Below are positions 35,092 to 42,906 of a DNA stretch of 57,199 bases, in pieces. The translations under genes were made by a program, and so were the position numbers. The notes under the pieces were generated by a model. It saw only the letters and a list, made by a program, of their open reading frames with translations. It did not search any database and was not told where the DNA came from. This DNA comes from Candidatus Blautia faecigallinarum (lineage in GTDB: Bacteria; Bacillota; Clostridia; Lachnospirales; Lachnospiraceae): assembly GCA_019116385.1 (NCBI GenBank), contig DXBU01000183.1, positions 1-57,199 on the forward strand, read 5' to 3'. The first letter of the stretch is position 1; each line of letters starts with the position of its first letter.

Positions 35092-36075
35092 ATGATCTTT
35101 GCAGAAAAACTGATCCAGCTTCGCAAAAAGGCCGGCTGGTCCCAGGAAGAACTGGCGGCGCAGATGAACGTATCCAGACAATCGGTTTCCAAATGGGAGG
35201 GGGCTCAGTCCATCCCGGATCTGGAAAAAATCATCCGTCTTTCCCAGCTGTTTGGTGTGACCACCGATTATCTTTTAAAGGATGAGATAGAAGGGGAGAA
35301 GGACACGGTAAAAAGCGAGGAGGAAGCATCTTCTAAAAAGTATGTTTCCATGGAAGAGGCAAACGCGTTTCTATCTGTAAAGGAAGAAACGTCAAAATTT
35401 GTTGCAAACGGGGTTTTCTTATGCATCCTTTCGCCCCTTTGTCTTATGCTCCTTGGGGCATTTGGCGAAAGCGGGAAGTTTGGCATATCCGAAAACGCGG
35501 CCGGGGGCCTGGGGATGATCATTATGTTTATGATCATTGCGGCGGCGGTGGCGATCTTTATTTACAGCGGCAGCAAAACCGCTCCCTATGAGTATCTGGA
35601 AAAAGAGGTATTTGAGACAGCTTACGGCGTGACCGGCATGGTAAAGGAAAGAAAAGAACGATACAAAGATACGTATACTAAGAATACGATCATCGGAGTC
35701 TGTCTGTGTGTGATCGCCTTTATCCCTCTTTTTGCAGGAGTGGTGATCAACGAAGAAAACGATATTTTTATGGTATGTATGCTTTGTATCTCTTTTATGA
35801 TCGCCGGCGTGGGCGTGATCTTTCTGGTCAGGTCGGGCATTATCTGGGCAAGCTTTGAAAAATTGCTCCAGGAAGGGGATTACAGCAGGCATAAAAAGGA
35901 GAATCCGATCCCGTCTGTGATCACAACGGTGTACTGGCTCCTTGTCACAGCTATCTTTTTAATGCTTACCTTTCCTACAAAAGCCTGGAAAGACGGCTGG
36001 TTCATATGGGTGATCGGGGCGATATTATATCCGGCGGTGCTGACTATTGTCAATGCGGTCAGCAATAAAAAATAA
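35092..36075 (+). CDS. XRE-type regulator fused to membrane domain
   Basis: The 327-aa protein begins with a clear Cro/C1 helix-turn-helix (LIQLRKKAGWSQEELAAQMNVSRQSVSKWEGAQSIPDL type, residues 5-40, and FGVTTDYLLKDE). After an acidic linker it carries five or so hydrophobic segments (from GVFLCILSPLCLMLLGAF to WVIGAILYPAVLTIVNAV), so it is anchored in the membrane. Such HTH-membrane proteins are common in clostridia and have few known targets. ATG 35092 follows AAGGAGG; the frame start at 35071 has no site. Confidence 0.88.
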   Translation: MIFAEKLIQLRKKAGWSQEELAAQMNVSRQSVSKWEGAQSIPDLEKIIRLSQLFGVTTDYLLKDEIEGEKDTVKSEEEASSKKYVSMEEANAFLSVKEETSKFVANGVFLCILSPLCLMLLGAFGESGKFGISENAAGGLGMIIMFMIIAAAVAIFIYSGSKTAPYEYLEKEVFETAYGVTGMVKERKERYKDTYTKNTIIGVCLCVIAFIPLFAGVVINEENDIFMVCMLCISFMIAGVGVIFLVRSGIIWASFEKLLQEGDYSRHKKENPIPSVITTVYWLLVTAIFLMLTFPTKAWKDGWFIWVIGAILYPAVLTIVNAVSNKK

Positions 36076-36110
36076 GAGAGAACTGCGGGAAAACCGCTTT
36101 ATGTAAAATG

Positions 36111-36148
36111 CAGGAGCTGCCTTTGGAGGGCGGCTCCTGTTTTGCGTC
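36111..36148. terminator. Terminator between XRE-membrane gene and cotJC
   Basis: CAGGAGCTGCC pairs with GGCGGCTCCTG (one mismatch region), followed by TTTTG on the plus strand. It lies between convergent genes and ends the plus-strand transcript. Confidence 0.75.
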
Positions 36149-36153
36149 CCGGC

Positions 36154-36777
36154 TTATTTGGAAAGCGGGGGTTCTATCCGGTTTTTATCAAACTCCGGAT
36201 TAAAGAAATAGTAATTTTTTTCATCCAGTTTTTCTTTGGTTTTTTCCAGGGCCTCTCCGAACCGCTGGAAATGAACGATCTCTCTTGCCCGCAGGAATTT
36301 AAGGGGTTCCCGTACCTCCGGATCCGTGATCATCCGCAGAAGATTGTCGTACACGGTACGGGCCTTCTGTTCTGCGGCCAGGTTTTCCGTCAGGTCGGTG
36401 ACAGCGTCTCCCTTGGACTGGAACTCTACGGCTGAGAAGGGCAGGGCGGATGCCGCCTGGGGCCAGATGCCGGCGGTATGGTCGATATAGTAGGCGTCAA
36501 ATCCGGCAGCCTTTGCCTCTTCCACAGTCAGATTTTTGGTAAGCTGGTATACCATAGCACAGATGATCTCCATATGGGCCAGCTCTTCGGTGCCGATGTC
36601 CGTGAGAAGGCCGCCTACAGATTTCAGAGGCATGGTATAGCGCTGGGCGAGATACCGCATGGAAGCGGAAAGCTCCCCGTCCGGGCCGCCATACTGGCTG
36701 ATAATGAGCTGAGCCGTTTTGGGGCAGGTTTTGGTGATCCGGACCGGGTACTGGAGTCTTTTTTCATAAATCCACAT
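36154..36777 (-). CDS. cotJC: Spore coat protein CotJC, manganese-catalase family
   Basis: A 207-aa spore coat protein of the Mn-catalase fold. Family features include YPVRI at the start, AQLIISQYGGPDGELSASMRYL, the Glu/His metal ligands in GTEELAHMEIICAMV, ENLAAEQKAR and REIVHFQRFGEAL. In Bacillus CotJC is part of the inner coat or outer core under sigma-E. Its ATG shares one base with the stop of the upstream cotJ gene (TGATG), indicating translational coupling. A frame start three residues further up is unlikely. Confidence 0.93.
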   Translation of the reverse strand: MWIYEKRLQYPVRITKTCPKTAQLIISQYGGPDGELSASMRYLAQRYTMPLKSVGGLLTDIGTEELAHMEIICAMVYQLTKNLTVEEAKAAGFDAYYIDHTAGIWPQAASALPFSAVEFQSKGDAVTDLTENLAAEQKARTVYDNLLRMITDPEVREPLKFLRAREIVHFQRFGEALEKTKEKLDEKNYYFFNPEFDKNRIEPPLSK

Positions 36778-37235
36778 CAGCAGCACGCTCCTTCCCAGGG
36801 AACCGGTCCCTTCTGCCAGCAGTAACAGGCAGAAGCCGGTTCCCTTTCATAGATTTCCGCCATGCAGTCCATGGTCAGCGGATAGAATTCGGAAGCGAAC
36901 TGAGCCAGCAGGAGCTTTCTCTTTCCAAGGACATGCTTTAAAAGAGAAAGAGCGTCCTGGTCGTCCGGGTGGGTATCCAGATATAACCGGAGATCGTCCA
37001 TCATGAAACTGACTTTTTGGATCTCCAGTATTTTTTCATGGCGCTTCTGTTCTTCCGGATCCAAGGCCGGATCAGGGGCGGATAACGGTCCGGGAACCTG
37101 CTCCGCAGCAAAAAAAGGCAGATCCAGGTCCTGGAAAACAGTCCCGTTTTTCAGAGCTGCATCCTGGTCATAGAGACAGCCCCAGCTCTGGATCGGAACC
37201 GAGGCAATGGCTAAATGGGCATTCTGCATTCCCAT
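36777..37235 (-). CDS. CotJA-CotJB fusion spore coat protein
   Basis: The 152-aa protein joins two normally separate coat proteins. Residues about 6-45 (LAIASVPIQSWGCLYDQDAA, then GTVFQDLDLPF) match CotJA, whose core is a VPxQxW...GTxFxxLxxPF pattern. Residues about 70-152 (MDDLRLYLDTHPDDQDAL to GPVPWEGACC) match CotJB. A short acidic/proline-rich linker connects them. The gene precedes cotJC and is coupled to it, preserving the cotJA-B-C order. GGGAG precedes ATG 37235. Expression in the mother cell by sigma-E is expected from the family; no promoter could be assigned. Confidence 0.82.
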   Translation of the reverse strand: MGMQNAHLAIASVPIQSWGCLYDQDAALKNGTVFQDLDLPFFAAEQVPGPLSAPDPALDPEEQKRHEKILEIQKVSFMMDDLRLYLDTHPDDQDALSLLKHVLGKRKLLLAQFASEFYPLTMDCMAEIYEREPASACYCWQKGPVPWEGACC

Positions 37236-37507
37236 AAAAACAACTCCCTTCTGAATGAAATTGGTTTCCCACGTTAGTATCTGCAGAACCGAACGGAATG
37301 TTTCCAGGGAGTTTTTGCAAATTTATATTGCAAAATAACGTTTGATTTGTATTGGATAAATGTCAAAATGAGAAAAAGCGGCTGAAAGACGAGGGAAATG
37401 AAACTGTTACAAACTGTAACGTTTTGAAAATGACCGCTGCCGATGGAAAAAAGGTTGACCGACGTTGCGACAACGGAACAGCTTTTGCGCATCATTCGGT
37501 CTATTCC

Positions 37508-37840
37508 TTATTGTAATGAAAATCCTGTTTTTAAGATGGATACCCAGTTACTTTTGGCATACAAAAAACGAACAACGATTACCCGTTTCTCTGTTTCTGA
37601 AATAAGATAAAATGCAAGATAGCTATTCACGATGGTAAAACGAATCCCCCAGGAAGAAAGGACCCGGTCATCGGCCAATGGAAATTTCTGCGGAAACTGG
37701 GAAAGGGCATTGATCTTTTCCTCAGCAGTATCTAACAGACGTTCTGCGGCTTCCGGATTTTTAAGAATAAATTCAATATAATCTGCAGCACGAATCATGT
37801 CCCGTTCTGCTGTTTGTGTGATATGAATGTGATAATTCAT
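37508..37840 (-). CDS. RelE/ParE-family type II toxin
   Basis: A 110-aa toxin of the ParE/RelE fold: ITQTAERDMIRAADYIEFIL (helix 1-2), PEAAERLLDTAEEKINAL, then RFTIVNSYLAFYLISETEKRVIVVRFLYAKSNW, the usual C-terminal beta-sheet with the RFLY element. ParE members poison DNA gyrase and RelE members cut mRNA; the sequence leans to the ParE/YoeB-like group without settling the target. Its ATG overlaps the antitoxin stop by 4 bases. The 272 bp between it and cotJAB holds only a small GTTAC/GTAAC repeat (37404-37418). Confidence 0.88.
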   Translation of the reverse strand: MNYHIHITQTAERDMIRAADYIEFILKNPEAAERLLDTAEEKINALSQFPQKFPLADDRVLSSWGIRFTIVNSYLAFYLISETEKRVIVVRFLYAKSNWVSILKTGFSLQ

Positions 37841-38100
37841 CTTTTCCTGCGGCTCCTTATATCGGACATGGATTCGGAAAACGGGCGGGTCTTACCTTTT
37901 GTAATGTCGGTAAGACCTTCCTGGATAAGTCCGTATAACTCAAACTTACCGACCAGTTTTTCATATAATTCGATGCTCATGACGGCAAGATCACCTTTCC
38001 CATTTTTGGTGATGAATACCGGTTCGGAATAATTATGACAAAATGTTGAAATTTCATTGTAGCTGTTCCGTAGATCAGCACTGGAACGAATAGTCGGCAT
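37837..38100 (-). CDS. Phd/YefM-family antitoxin
   Basis: The 87-aa partner of the ParE/RelE toxin. The N-terminal Phd/YefM DNA-binding fold is visible (MPTIRSSADLRNSYNEISTF, PVFITKNGKGDLAVMSIELYEKL), followed by a toxin-neutralising tail (SESMSDIRSRRKR). It normally binds its own promoter together with the toxin. ATG 38100 is 8 bases after AGGAGG; a GTG three codons upstream overlaps the ribosome binding site. Confidence 0.9.
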   Translation of the reverse strand: MPTIRSSADLRNSYNEISTFCHNYSEPVFITKNGKGDLAVMSIELYEKLVGKFELYGLIQEGLTDITKGKTRPFSESMSDIRSRRKR

Positions 38101-38128
38101 ATTCTGCACCTCCTTTTTTTATAGCAAA

Positions 38129-38157
38129 ATTATAACGAAATTTCTTTATATAGTCAA
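38129..38157 (-). promoter_or_regulatory. Promoter of the antitoxin-toxin operon
   Basis: On the minus strand TTGACT (38157-38152), a 17-bp spacer and TATAAT (38134-38129), 29 bp before the antitoxin start. Confidence 0.8.
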
Positions 38158-38215
38158 CGGGCACAGAAGGAAAAACGAAAAAGAAAGAAGAAAATATTAG
38201 ACAATATGAGAGTGC

Positions 38216-38246
38216 CGCCGTACAGGGAAACCTGTACGGCGTTTTT
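38216..38246 (+). terminator. Strong plus-strand terminator without an obvious gene
   Basis: CGCCGTACAGG and CCTGTACGGCG form a perfect 11-bp stem with a GAAA tetraloop, followed by TTTTT. Upstream on the plus strand is only the divergent antitoxin promoter region, so it may end an unrecognised small RNA or be a relic of a lost gene. Confidence 0.8.
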
Positions 38247-38382
38247 CGCAGGCAGAACCACTATACCAGTGATGAAATTTACATAAACATCCACGCCCGT
38301 TCCATATAGAATGAAAGCCCTGTGGACTATAATAAGACAGAGAATAAAACCAGATTTTCCGACAAATGCAGGGAGGAACGAT

Positions 38383-38658
38383 ATGGAATTATGGGAGAAA
38401 TATAACAGGCCGCTTATTCCCCTTCTCCATGGGACAGGACAGAGCGGACAGCCGGTCCGGGTGCTGGATCCGATACAATGGGAGAGGACAGAAAAAGACG
38501 ATACTCTGGAATATACAGCAAAAATTTTCCTGGATATGGAGGAGGCTGACGGAAGGCTGTTCCTGCGTTTTCAGAAAGCAGGCTGTCTGGCCTGGGTATA
38601 TGAGGATGGAGAACTGCTCTGGAGCTTGGGAAAAGAGAGTATATGGGGAAGGAATTAA
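38383..38658 (+). CDS. Hypothetical protein, possibly a truncated gene
   Basis: A 91-aa frame with a good ribosome binding site (GGGAGGAACGAT before ATG 38383). It contains KYNRPLIPLLHGTGQSG, QWERTEKDDTLEYTAKIFLD and GRLFLRFQKAGCLAWVYEDG. The pattern could be a beta-sandwich fragment, but I recognise no family. It lies upstream of a decayed beta-galactosidase tail, so it may itself be cut short. A real short protein is also possible. Confidence 0.45.
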   Translation: MELWEKYNRPLIPLLHGTGQSGQPVRVLDPIQWERTEKDDTLEYTAKIFLDMEEADGRLFLRFQKAGCLAWVYEDGELLWSLGKESIWGRN

Positions 38659-39013
38659 ATTTTTGTGCATTGAGATAATTCTCAAGGCTTTCTCCTTAAG
38701 AATTAATAAAAAAGGATGCATTAAGAATCTGCGGATAAAAAAGGTACGATACTAACCGTACCCTGCTCTGTGTAACCAGAGTGACCTTGTCGGTCAAATT
38801 ATTTTTTAGATGGCCTTGCCGGCCAAAAAGCACTTGTATAAGTGCGAAGAACATATTGTACTTCTTCTCTTCTTAAGTATAAATAATTCTTGAGTAAAAA
38901 TCCAGTAATTTTTATTTTTTTTTGGAAAATCCCTCAAAAGTTATTTAAGAGAAATCGTCCCGGGTAACCCCCATAAACCGGAGGTCTGACGCGCCCGTCT
39001 GGACGATCAGACC
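38659..39013. other. Gene-free AT-rich intergenic stretch with hairpins
   Basis: No coding frame is convincing here. Small hairpins are visible: GGTACG/CGTACC around 38741-38760 and GGCC-GGCC near 38812-38825. A larger potential RNA fold lies at 38954-39007: outer arms ATCGTCC (38954-38960) and GGACGAT (39001-39007), inner CGGG (38961-38964) and CCCG (38994-38997), with GG/CC-rich bases between. It runs directly into the beta-galactosidase remnant. Confidence 0.45.
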
Positions 39014-39262
39014 ATGAAGGAGCTGCTGGGACAGGTGTGCACCGGAGCGGGAATCCGGATCTGTCCGGTTCCGTCAGGAGTAGAATATCATTGCCGTGAG
39101 GATGAAAAATACCGTTATCATTTCTGGATGAATTATGGTGGAGCGGCGGCGGAGCTTTCCGGCATCGAAGGGGAAAACCTGCTCACCGGCGAAACCGTTT
39201 CCGGAAAGGCGGAAGTAAAACCAATGGATATTCTTGTCCTTCGGGAAGAAATCCCTTGTTAA
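39014..39262 (+). pseudogene. 3' remnant of a GH42-type beta-galactosidase
   Basis: The 82-residue frame (LLGQVCTGAGIRICPVPSGVEY, YHFWMNYGGAAAELSGIEG, ENLLTGETVSG, KPMDILVLREE) matches the final beta-domain of GH42 beta-galactosidases, which typically ends LLTG-x-x-V-x-G and a Leu-Pro-x-x-Val-Leu strand. An in-frame TGA lies 27 bases upstream of its ATG and no catalytic barrel is present, so only the tail of a lost gene remains. Confidence 0.55.
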
Positions 39263-39342
39263 TTTTCGGGATCCTATGTATACTGTAGAAAAATGACAGA
39301 GGGAGAAGCGGCAGACGCCTTTTAAGCGAGAAGCTCTGCCGT

Positions 39343-41214
39343 ATGTACAAGCGTATGAAAACTAGAAAGCAAATGAAAAAACTGGGCAGACTTTCCCTGA
39401 AAAGACATTATCTGATCTTTGTAGCGGCCTGTCTGATCGCGGCATTTCTGGGATCCGAGTTTATGGGTTCCCTGAGCATCTCCGAGGCGCAGGATATGGA
39501 ACAGATGGCGCAGACCGAAAACCAGCAGAACGAGGACGGGACCTTTATGGTCAAGACCAGCCTGGACCGTGTATCCTGGGAGGACGTCCTGCTGATCATA
39601 GCCGAGGATGATACCCAGGCAGGGCGGGAGATGACCAGGGAGGTCCGTGAAAATGCCATCCGTGATGCCGAGAATGGAAATCCCATGTTCGGACGTACCA
39701 GAGGGGTGCTTTCAGGTATTGTGAACCAGCTCAGCTCCGGCTCCATTATCGTGACTATGGTGGCGGCCATTGCTTCCATCACCGGTTCGGAAAACCTGGG
39801 TATTCTGATCCTGATCGTTCTGGGCGCGCTGGGGGCTTTTGCTTTCTGGTTCCTGGTCGTCAATGTGTTCCCGGTGGTAATCCGGAGAGTTTTTCTGGAA
39901 GGGATGATCTACGAACGTGTTACGCCCCAGCGATTTGTTTTTCTTCTGAGAGTCAAAAAATGGCTGAAGGCTTCCTGGATCATGTTTGTAAAATATCTTT
40001 ATTATTCCTTCTGGTGCCTGACCATTGTGGGAATCGCGGTGAAGAGATATTCTTACTTCCTTGTGCCGTATATCGCAGCGGAGAATCCGGACATGACGGC
40101 CAGACAGGCGCTGACCTTGTCCATAAAGATGATGGACGGGCACAAATGGGAATGTTTTGTTTTTGAACTTTCTTTCCTGGGATGGGAAATCCTGGGCGGG
40201 CTGACGATGGGCGTGTCCAATGTCCTTTTCACCAACCCATATAAAATCGCGGTGTTTACAAGATATTACGCCCAGCTTCGGGAGGAAGCAATAGAAAAAC
40301 GTATCCCGGAAGCGGAACTTCTGTATGACACGTATCTGTACGAAAAGGCCGGATCCTATGTGCTGGCGGCGAAATATCCGGACGTCCTGGAAGTAATGGA
40401 AATGCCGGAAGAAAAGAGGGAGAAGCTTTCCGGATGGAGAGGCTTTCTGGCGAACAACTTCGGCGTGCTCCTGCTGCGCAGAAAACAGGACCGGGACTAC
40501 GAAAAGCGCCAGGCGGAATATGTTCGGATCCATGCCATGATCGACGACGTACAGGGAGAAGCGTATCCGGTGCGGCTGTATCCCATTCCCGAAGAGGAAC
40601 GGCGGAAGCTGGTGCAGTCCCTGAATTATATGCGCCATTACTCGATCTGGACGCTGATCGCGGTTTTCCTCAGTATGTCTGTGTTTGGCTGGCTGTGGGA
40701 AGTGAGCCTGCATCTGATAACCAGCGGGGTATTTGTCAACAGAGGAGCGCTTCATGGACCCTGGCTTCCCATTTATGGAACGGGATCGGTGCTGATCCTG
40801 ACAGTACTGTACCGGTTCCGGAAAAATCCGGCCCTGGAATTTGGCATGACAGTCCTGGTGTGCGGGATTTTGGAATACATGACCTCCCTTGTGATGGAGA
40901 TCGCCACAGGCGGTACGAAATGGTGGGACTACAGCGGATATTTCCTGAACCTGAATGGCAGGATCTGTGCGGAAGGCTTGCTGGTATTCGGCATTGGCGG
41001 CCTGGCTATCGCTTATGTGATCGCTCCGATCATTGACAGCCTGTTGGGAAGAGTAGATGAGAGAAAGGTGAAGGCGGTCTGCACGGTTCTGGCGGTGCTC
41101 TTTGCGGCGGATGCCGCCTATTCACACTTCCATCCAAATGTAGGGAAGGGTGTTACGGATATCGAAGCGAACGCTGTTGTATCGCCGGATTTAAAAAACA
41201 GTTTCTACTTATGA
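39343..41214 (+). CDS. Membrane fusion protein: DUF975 domain plus CmpB-type putative ABC permease domain
   Basis: The 623-aa protein has two membrane modules. Residues about 10-330 match DUF975 (FWFLVVNVFPVVIRRVFLEG, YLVPYIAAENPDMTARQALTLS-type segment, MMDGHKWECFVFELSFLGWEILG). Residues about 425-600 match the putative ABC-transporter type IV family (HGPWLPIYGTGSVLIL, LEYMTSLVMEIATGGTKWWDYS, LNGRICAEGLLVFGIGG). A soluble charged linker (about 330-425) separates them. Function is unknown. The ribosome binding site is weak; ATG 39355 is an alternative. A strong terminator follows. Confidence 0.82.
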   Translation: MYKRMKTRKQMKKLGRLSLKRHYLIFVAACLIAAFLGSEFMGSLSISEAQDMEQMAQTENQQNEDGTFMVKTSLDRVSWEDVLLIIAEDDTQAGREMTREVRENAIRDAENGNPMFGRTRGVLSGIVNQLSSGSIIVTMVAAIASITGSENLGILILIVLGALGAFAFWFLVVNVFPVVIRRVFLEGMIYERVTPQRFVFLLRVKKWLKASWIMFVKYLYYSFWCLTIVGIAVKRYSYFLVPYIAAENPDMTARQALTLSIKMMDGHKWECFVFELSFLGWEILGGLTMGVSNVLFTNPYKIAVFTRYYAQLREEAIEKRIPEAELLYDTYLYEKAGSYVLAAKYPDVLEVMEMPEEKREKLSGWRGFLANNFGVLLLRRKQDRDYEKRQAEYVRIHAMIDDVQGEAYPVRLYPIPEEERRKLVQSLNYMRHYSIWTLIAVFLSMSVFGWLWEVSLHLITSGVFVNRGALHGPWLPIYGTGSVLILTVLYRFRKNPALEFGMTVLVCGILEYMTSLVMEIATGGTKWWDYSGYFLNLNGRICAEGLLVFGIGGLAIAYVIAPIIDSLLGRVDERKVKAVCTVLAVLFAADAAYSHFHPNVGKGVTDIEANAVVSPDLKNSFYL

Positions 41215-41238
41215 CAGAGGTAAAAGAGGGGAATTTTT

Positions 41239-41290
41239 CCTGCCCAATGCTTTGCTTAGGACAAGTGAAAGCATTGGGCAGGATTTTTTT
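41239..41290 (+). terminator. Strong rho-independent terminator
   Basis: CCTGCCCAATGCTTT and AAAGCATTGGGCAGG form a perfect 15-bp stem with a 14-base loop, followed by A and eight T. It isolates the membrane fusion gene from the importer operon. Confidence 0.93.
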
Positions 41291-41351
41291 TATAAATCTG
41301 GATGTTTTCCGTATAAAAATCAGAAAAATAAAAAATATGAATTTTAAATAA

Positions 41352-41468
41352 AGAAAATTTTACATATCTAACTTTTGCAACAGAAAATTTTACCAATATT
41401 TCATATAAATTTTCAAAAGATGCGCTAGTTGAGGATAAAGAATTACTTTATAGTATTTTCTGTAATTC
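41352..41468. promoter_or_regulatory. AT-rich control region of the importer operon
   Basis: AGAAAATTTTAC occurs twice in direct orientation (41352-41363 and 41382-41393), 30 bp or about three helical turns apart, a spacing expected for a dimeric activator. Downstream, GAATTAC (41440-41446) and GTAATTC (41462-41468) form an inverted repeat around TATAGT, a possible -10. The gene-free interval 41291-41536 holds nothing else that I can read. Confidence 0.4.
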
Positions 41469-41536
41469 TCAACACAATATCAAAAAGAGCGCGCGTAAAT
41501 CAGGAAAATTACGGCAGCCAAAAAAGGAGGAACAAC

Positions 41537-42880
41537 ATGAAGAGACACATAGGAAAAAAAGCAGGAATGATTTTGGCAGCAGGGATTATGGCATTGAGCC
41601 AGACCGGCGCCTTTGCCGTTACCGTTATGGCGGAGGATACCGCAGAGACAGCCGGAGGCTATACCGGTGATCCCATTACGATCAACTTCTGGCACACACG
41701 TGGTTCCGGTTCTAACTACGAGGTGGTTCAGCACGAAGTAGAGACATTTAACGAAACCATCGGAAAAGAAAAAGGAATCACCGTGCAGGAAACCTATATA
41801 GGAGATTACAACGAAATGCTGTCCAAGACGCAGCTTGCGATTCAGTCCGGTGAGTCGCCTCAGGTAGTTGTTTCTGGAAATACCTTCGTAAATTATCTTC
41901 TTGAGGACGGCGTCCTGGCGGATATGGCGCCTCTGGCTGAGGAAACCGGCTGGGATAGAAACAATCTTCTCGACCCCTTCCAGGATATCAACGGAAATAC
42001 AGACGGCACGCTCTATACCGTTCCCTATATCCGTTCCACACCGCTGTTTTATTATAATAAGACCATGGCAGACGCCAAAGGCCTCACAGAGCCGACGACC
42101 ATTGAAGAAATGGAAGAATTCTGCAAGGCTTTATACGAAGATGGTTCCGTATCCGGTCTCTGCATAGGAAATGATTTTGGATATCTGCAGGCATGCCATC
42201 TTTATCAGCTTGGCTCTGCCTTTGTATCAGAGGATGGTAATTCCTGCCCTGCTTTGGACGATGGAACGATGCTTCAGGTACTCAGCGACTGGAGACGCTG
42301 GGTGGACGAAGGCTGGTGCGAGCCCTTTGACGCCACAGACGCGGGAACCGTTATGATCGAGGAATTTACCCAGCAGAAGCTTGCCTGCCTGATCAATAGT
42401 TCCGGTTCTCTTTCACAGCTGATGCAAAACGCAAAAGACGCTGGATTTGAGCTGGGCGCCTGCCAGTATCCTACTTATAATGAAGATGACCGCACCGCAA
42501 TGATCGGAGGCGGAAACATCTGTATCGTATCAGAAGGAAACACTGACGATCAGATCATGGCATCCTGGGAATTCGTACAGTTTTTAATGAGCGATGAAGA
42601 AGTAACCTATAACACAGAAATGACAGGCTATCTGCCAATAACAAAATCCGTGGCAGAGTATGAGGGTATGGAAGAATTCTGGAATGAAAATCCTCTCTAC
42701 AAAGTTGCTTACGATCAGGCACAGACCGGTCACTGCCAGGAACAGCCGTATAGCCCGCACCTTCAGGATCTGACACAGGCCTGCTGGGATGCAGTCTCTC
42801 TTTTGATCGCGGACCAGAGCATCGATGCAGAGCAGGCTGTAGAGCAGATCAAGGCAGAGAGCGAAAGCTACTTCGGCTGA
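41537..42880 (+). CDS. UgpB-like ABC transporter substrate-binding protein
   Basis: A 447-aa extracellular binding protein of the family-1 (sugar/glycerophosphate) type. The signal peptide (MKRHIGKKAGMILAAGIMAL, cleavage near VMAED) has no lipobox Cys. The mature part shows ITINFWHTRGSGSNYEVVQ, YNEMLSKTQLAIQSGESPQVV and TPLFYYNKTMADAKGL, similar to UgpB, which binds glycerol-3-phosphate or glycerophosphodiesters. ATG 41537 follows AAAAAGGAGG. It heads a six-gene operon with ATPase, two permeases and two phosphate-ester hydrolases. The ligand is unproven. Confidence 0.9.
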   Translation: MKRHIGKKAGMILAAGIMALSQTGAFAVTVMAEDTAETAGGYTGDPITINFWHTRGSGSNYEVVQHEVETFNETIGKEKGITVQETYIGDYNEMLSKTQLAIQSGESPQVVVSGNTFVNYLLEDGVLADMAPLAEETGWDRNNLLDPFQDINGNTDGTLYTVPYIRSTPLFYYNKTMADAKGLTEPTTIEEMEEFCKALYEDGSVSGLCIGNDFGYLQACHLYQLGSAFVSEDGNSCPALDDGTMLQVLSDWRRWVDEGWCEPFDATDAGTVMIEEFTQQKLACLINSSGSLSQLMQNAKDAGFELGACQYPTYNEDDRTAMIGGGNICIVSEGNTDDQIMASWEFVQFLMSDEEVTYNTEMTGYLPITKSVAEYEGMEEFWNENPLYKVAYDQAQTGHCQEQPYSPHLQDLTQACWDAVSLLIADQSIDAEQAVEQIKAESESYFG

Positions 42881-42906
42881 TAGTGAAAATAAAGGAATCA
42901 TAGAAT

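Noticed and set aside
37274..37495. Small minus-strand frame between cotJ and the ParE toxin gene
   Set aside because: AT-rich, no ribosome binding site, no family resemblance; treated as intergenic.
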